Under the pieces are notes generated by a model. The model had not been told where the DNA came from, searched no databases, and saw only the letters and a program-made list of their open reading frames with translations. Shown here piece after piece: positions 62,853 through 64,000 of a stretch of 64,000 nt of DNA; within the stretch, counting starts at the first letter, position 1; each line of letters opens with the position of its first letter. Made by a program: the position numbers and the translations under genes. This DNA is from Rhodobacter sp. 24-YEA-8. GTDB taxonomy: Bacteria; Pseudomonadota; Alphaproteobacteria; Rhodobacterales; Rhodobacteraceae. The stretch covers positions 124,001 to 188,000 of the forward strand of contig NZ_FNSK01000002.1 of the NCBI RefSeq assembly GCF_900105075.1, in the 5' to 3' direction.

Positions 62853-64000
62853 TCATTTCCAGTCGAAGACGCCGCTCGGGCGGGGTGGGCCAAGGCGATC
62901 CGCACCGACGGTGAAGTTCAGCGCTGCGAGCTCGCCCGCTTTCAGGCTTTCCAGCGCCTCGACCGCTTGCAGGAAGCGGGTTTGCTCCGCGGTGGCGATG
63001 ATGCCGTCCGAGAGGGTCAGGAATTTTTTGACGTAATTCTCTCGGATAAAGGGACGCGCCCCATCGGGATGGGCATCGGCCAGCGCCAGCTCGTCGGTGA
63101 TCACGCGACCGTCTTTCAGCTTCACCTCGACGCGGCCACCGAAGGCTTTCATCTTCGGGTCCTGCGCGTGGTAGCGGCGGGTCCATTCCGGGTCTTCGGT
63201 GGTCGAAATCTTGTGCCACAGCGCCACGGTCCCGGGCCGGTTCGCGCGCTGCGGCGCGTAGGACTTCTCGTGGTGCCAGCCGCCGTCTTCGAGCGCGACC
63301 GCGAAGATATACATGATCGAATGGTCCAGCGTTTCGCGGCTGGCCTTCGGGTCCATCTTCTGCGGGTCATTCGCGCCGGTGCCGATCACGTAATGCGTAT
63401 GATGGCTGGTATGAATCACGATGCTGTCGATCTGGCTCAGATCGCCGATCTGCGGCCGCATGCGACGGGCAAGGTCGATCAGCGCCTGGCTCTGATACTC
63501 CGCTGAATGCTCCTTGGTATAGGTGTCGAGGATCGCACGTTTGGCCTCGCCCTTCCCGGGCAGCGGCACCTGATAGCGGGCGTTCGGGCCGGACAGCAGA
63601 TAGGCGATAAAGCCGTCCTCGCCCTCCCATGCCGGGCTCGGCGCGCCCTCGCCGCGCATCACGCGATCAACGGCTTCGATCGCCATCTTGCCGGCAAAGC
63701 TGGGGGCAAAGGCCTTCCAGCTGGAAATCTCGCCCTTGCGCGACTGGCGGGTGGTGGTGCTGACATGCAGCGCCTGCTGCACGGCCTGATAGATCGTCTC
63801 GGTGGGAAGGTTCAAAAGCGTGCCGATCCCGGCGGCGGCTGACGGCCCGAGATGAGCGATATGGTCGATCTTGTGCTCATGCAGGCAGATGCCGCGCACG
63901 AGGTTCACCTGGATCTCATAGCCGGTGGCCAGGCCCCGGATCAGATCCGCGCCGGACTTTCCGGTATGCTGGGCCACGGCCAGGATCGGCGGGATATTAT
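62853..64000 (-). CDS. prpD: 2-methylcitrate dehydratase (5' end beyond window)
   Basis: At least 382 residues, MmgE/PrpD family. It reads [56 protein letters not shown] and [20 protein letters not shown], ending FDWK. It dehydrates 2-methylcitrate to 2-methylaconitate. The open frame continues past the window edge (about 100 residues missing). First of prpDCB in this window; any regulator lies outside. Confidence 0.92.
   Translation of the reverse strand, partial: NIPPILAVAQHTGKSGADLIRGLATGYEIQVNLVRGICLHEHKIDHIAHLGPSAAAGIGTLLNLPTETIYQAVQQALHVSTTTRQSRKGEISSWKAFAPSFAGKMAIEAVDRVMRGEGAPSPAWEGEDGFIAYLLSGPNARYQVPLPGKGEAKRAILDTYTKEHSAEYQSQALIDLARRMRPQIGDLSQIDSIVIHTSHHTHYVIGTGANDPQKMDPKASRETLDHSIMYIFAVALEDGGWHHEKSYAPQRANRPGTVALWHKISTTEDPEWTRRYHAQDPKMKAFGGRVEVKLKDGRVITDELALADAHPDGARPFIRENYVKKFLTLSDGIIATAEQTRFLQAVEALESLKAGELAALNFTVGADRLGPPRPSGVFDWK

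Overview
The window reads as high-GC DNA from an alphaproteobacterium, most likely Rhodobacterales (Paracoccus/Rhodobacter-like). The basis is the general amino-acid ABC transporter of the AapJQMP type, the GC-rich codon use, the IS families present (IS21, IS66, IS481, IS110, IS5, IS1182 and several IS3 elements) and the prpBCD arrangement. It looks like a plasmid or genomic-island stretch: metabolic operons are separated by a long zone of transposon wreckage, defence-type genes and unassigned ORFs. No rRNA, tRNA or CRISPR array was seen.

Left block (1-21.2 kb): the end of a nucleoside-type ABC transporter and an aldose epimerase. A scrapyard follows: a decayed maltose O-acetyltransferase, an IS5 remnant, a soluble FtsH-like AAA+ metalloprotease with an antitoxin-like partner split by a stop codon, an IS481 remnant and an IS110 left end. 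A minus-strand catabolic operon comes next (8.1-17.7 kb): CMD protein, APH-like kinase, acyl-CoA dehydrogenase, two SDRs, 3-hydroxyacyl-CoA dehydrogenase, thiolase, and E2/E1-beta/E1-alpha of a 2-oxo acid (acetoin-type) dehydrogenase. A TetR regulator, an MFS transporter and a zinc alcohol dehydrogenase complete it. A shared palindrome-like site upstream of E1-alpha/tetR and of the alcohol dehydrogenase suggests one regulon.

Middle block (21.7-30.5 kb): aapJQMP, a LysR regulator, a serine hydroxymethyltransferase paralog with altered active-site residues, D-serine dehydratase and a truncated folD. This looks like uptake and breakdown of an unusual serine-type amino acid with one-carbon transfer to folate. 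Fragments of a second amino-acid ABC transporter end at an IS21 remnant.

Accessory block (30.5-60.7 kb): an OST-HTH/LOTUS protein with an R-x4-H motif; a complete IS21 carrying a nested IS3; an IS66 tnpA'-tnpB pair followed by a Lon-like AAA+ ATPase, a DUF6634-like protein and metallophosphoesterases; a NaeI-type restriction-modification pair; an OLD-family nuclease; and a second, decayed copy of the IS66-AAA+ unit. After that come a second IS3, a DUF3800 protein, an acidic protein, a GIY-YIG-like protein, GNAT and LysE genes, a third IS3 that beheads a NUDIX gene, and a TonB-dependent receptor. The block ends with a microvirus pilot-protein fragment fused to a luciferase-like oxidoreductase fragment, an exonuclease fragment and frameshifted tniB/tniQ remnants.

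Right end (60.8-64 kb): prpB-prpC-prpD of the 2-methylcitrate cycle, with prpD running off the window. The most interesting material is the twice-occurring IS66-AAA+ unit flanking the restriction/OLD island, the soluble FtsH-like module, and the microviral relic.
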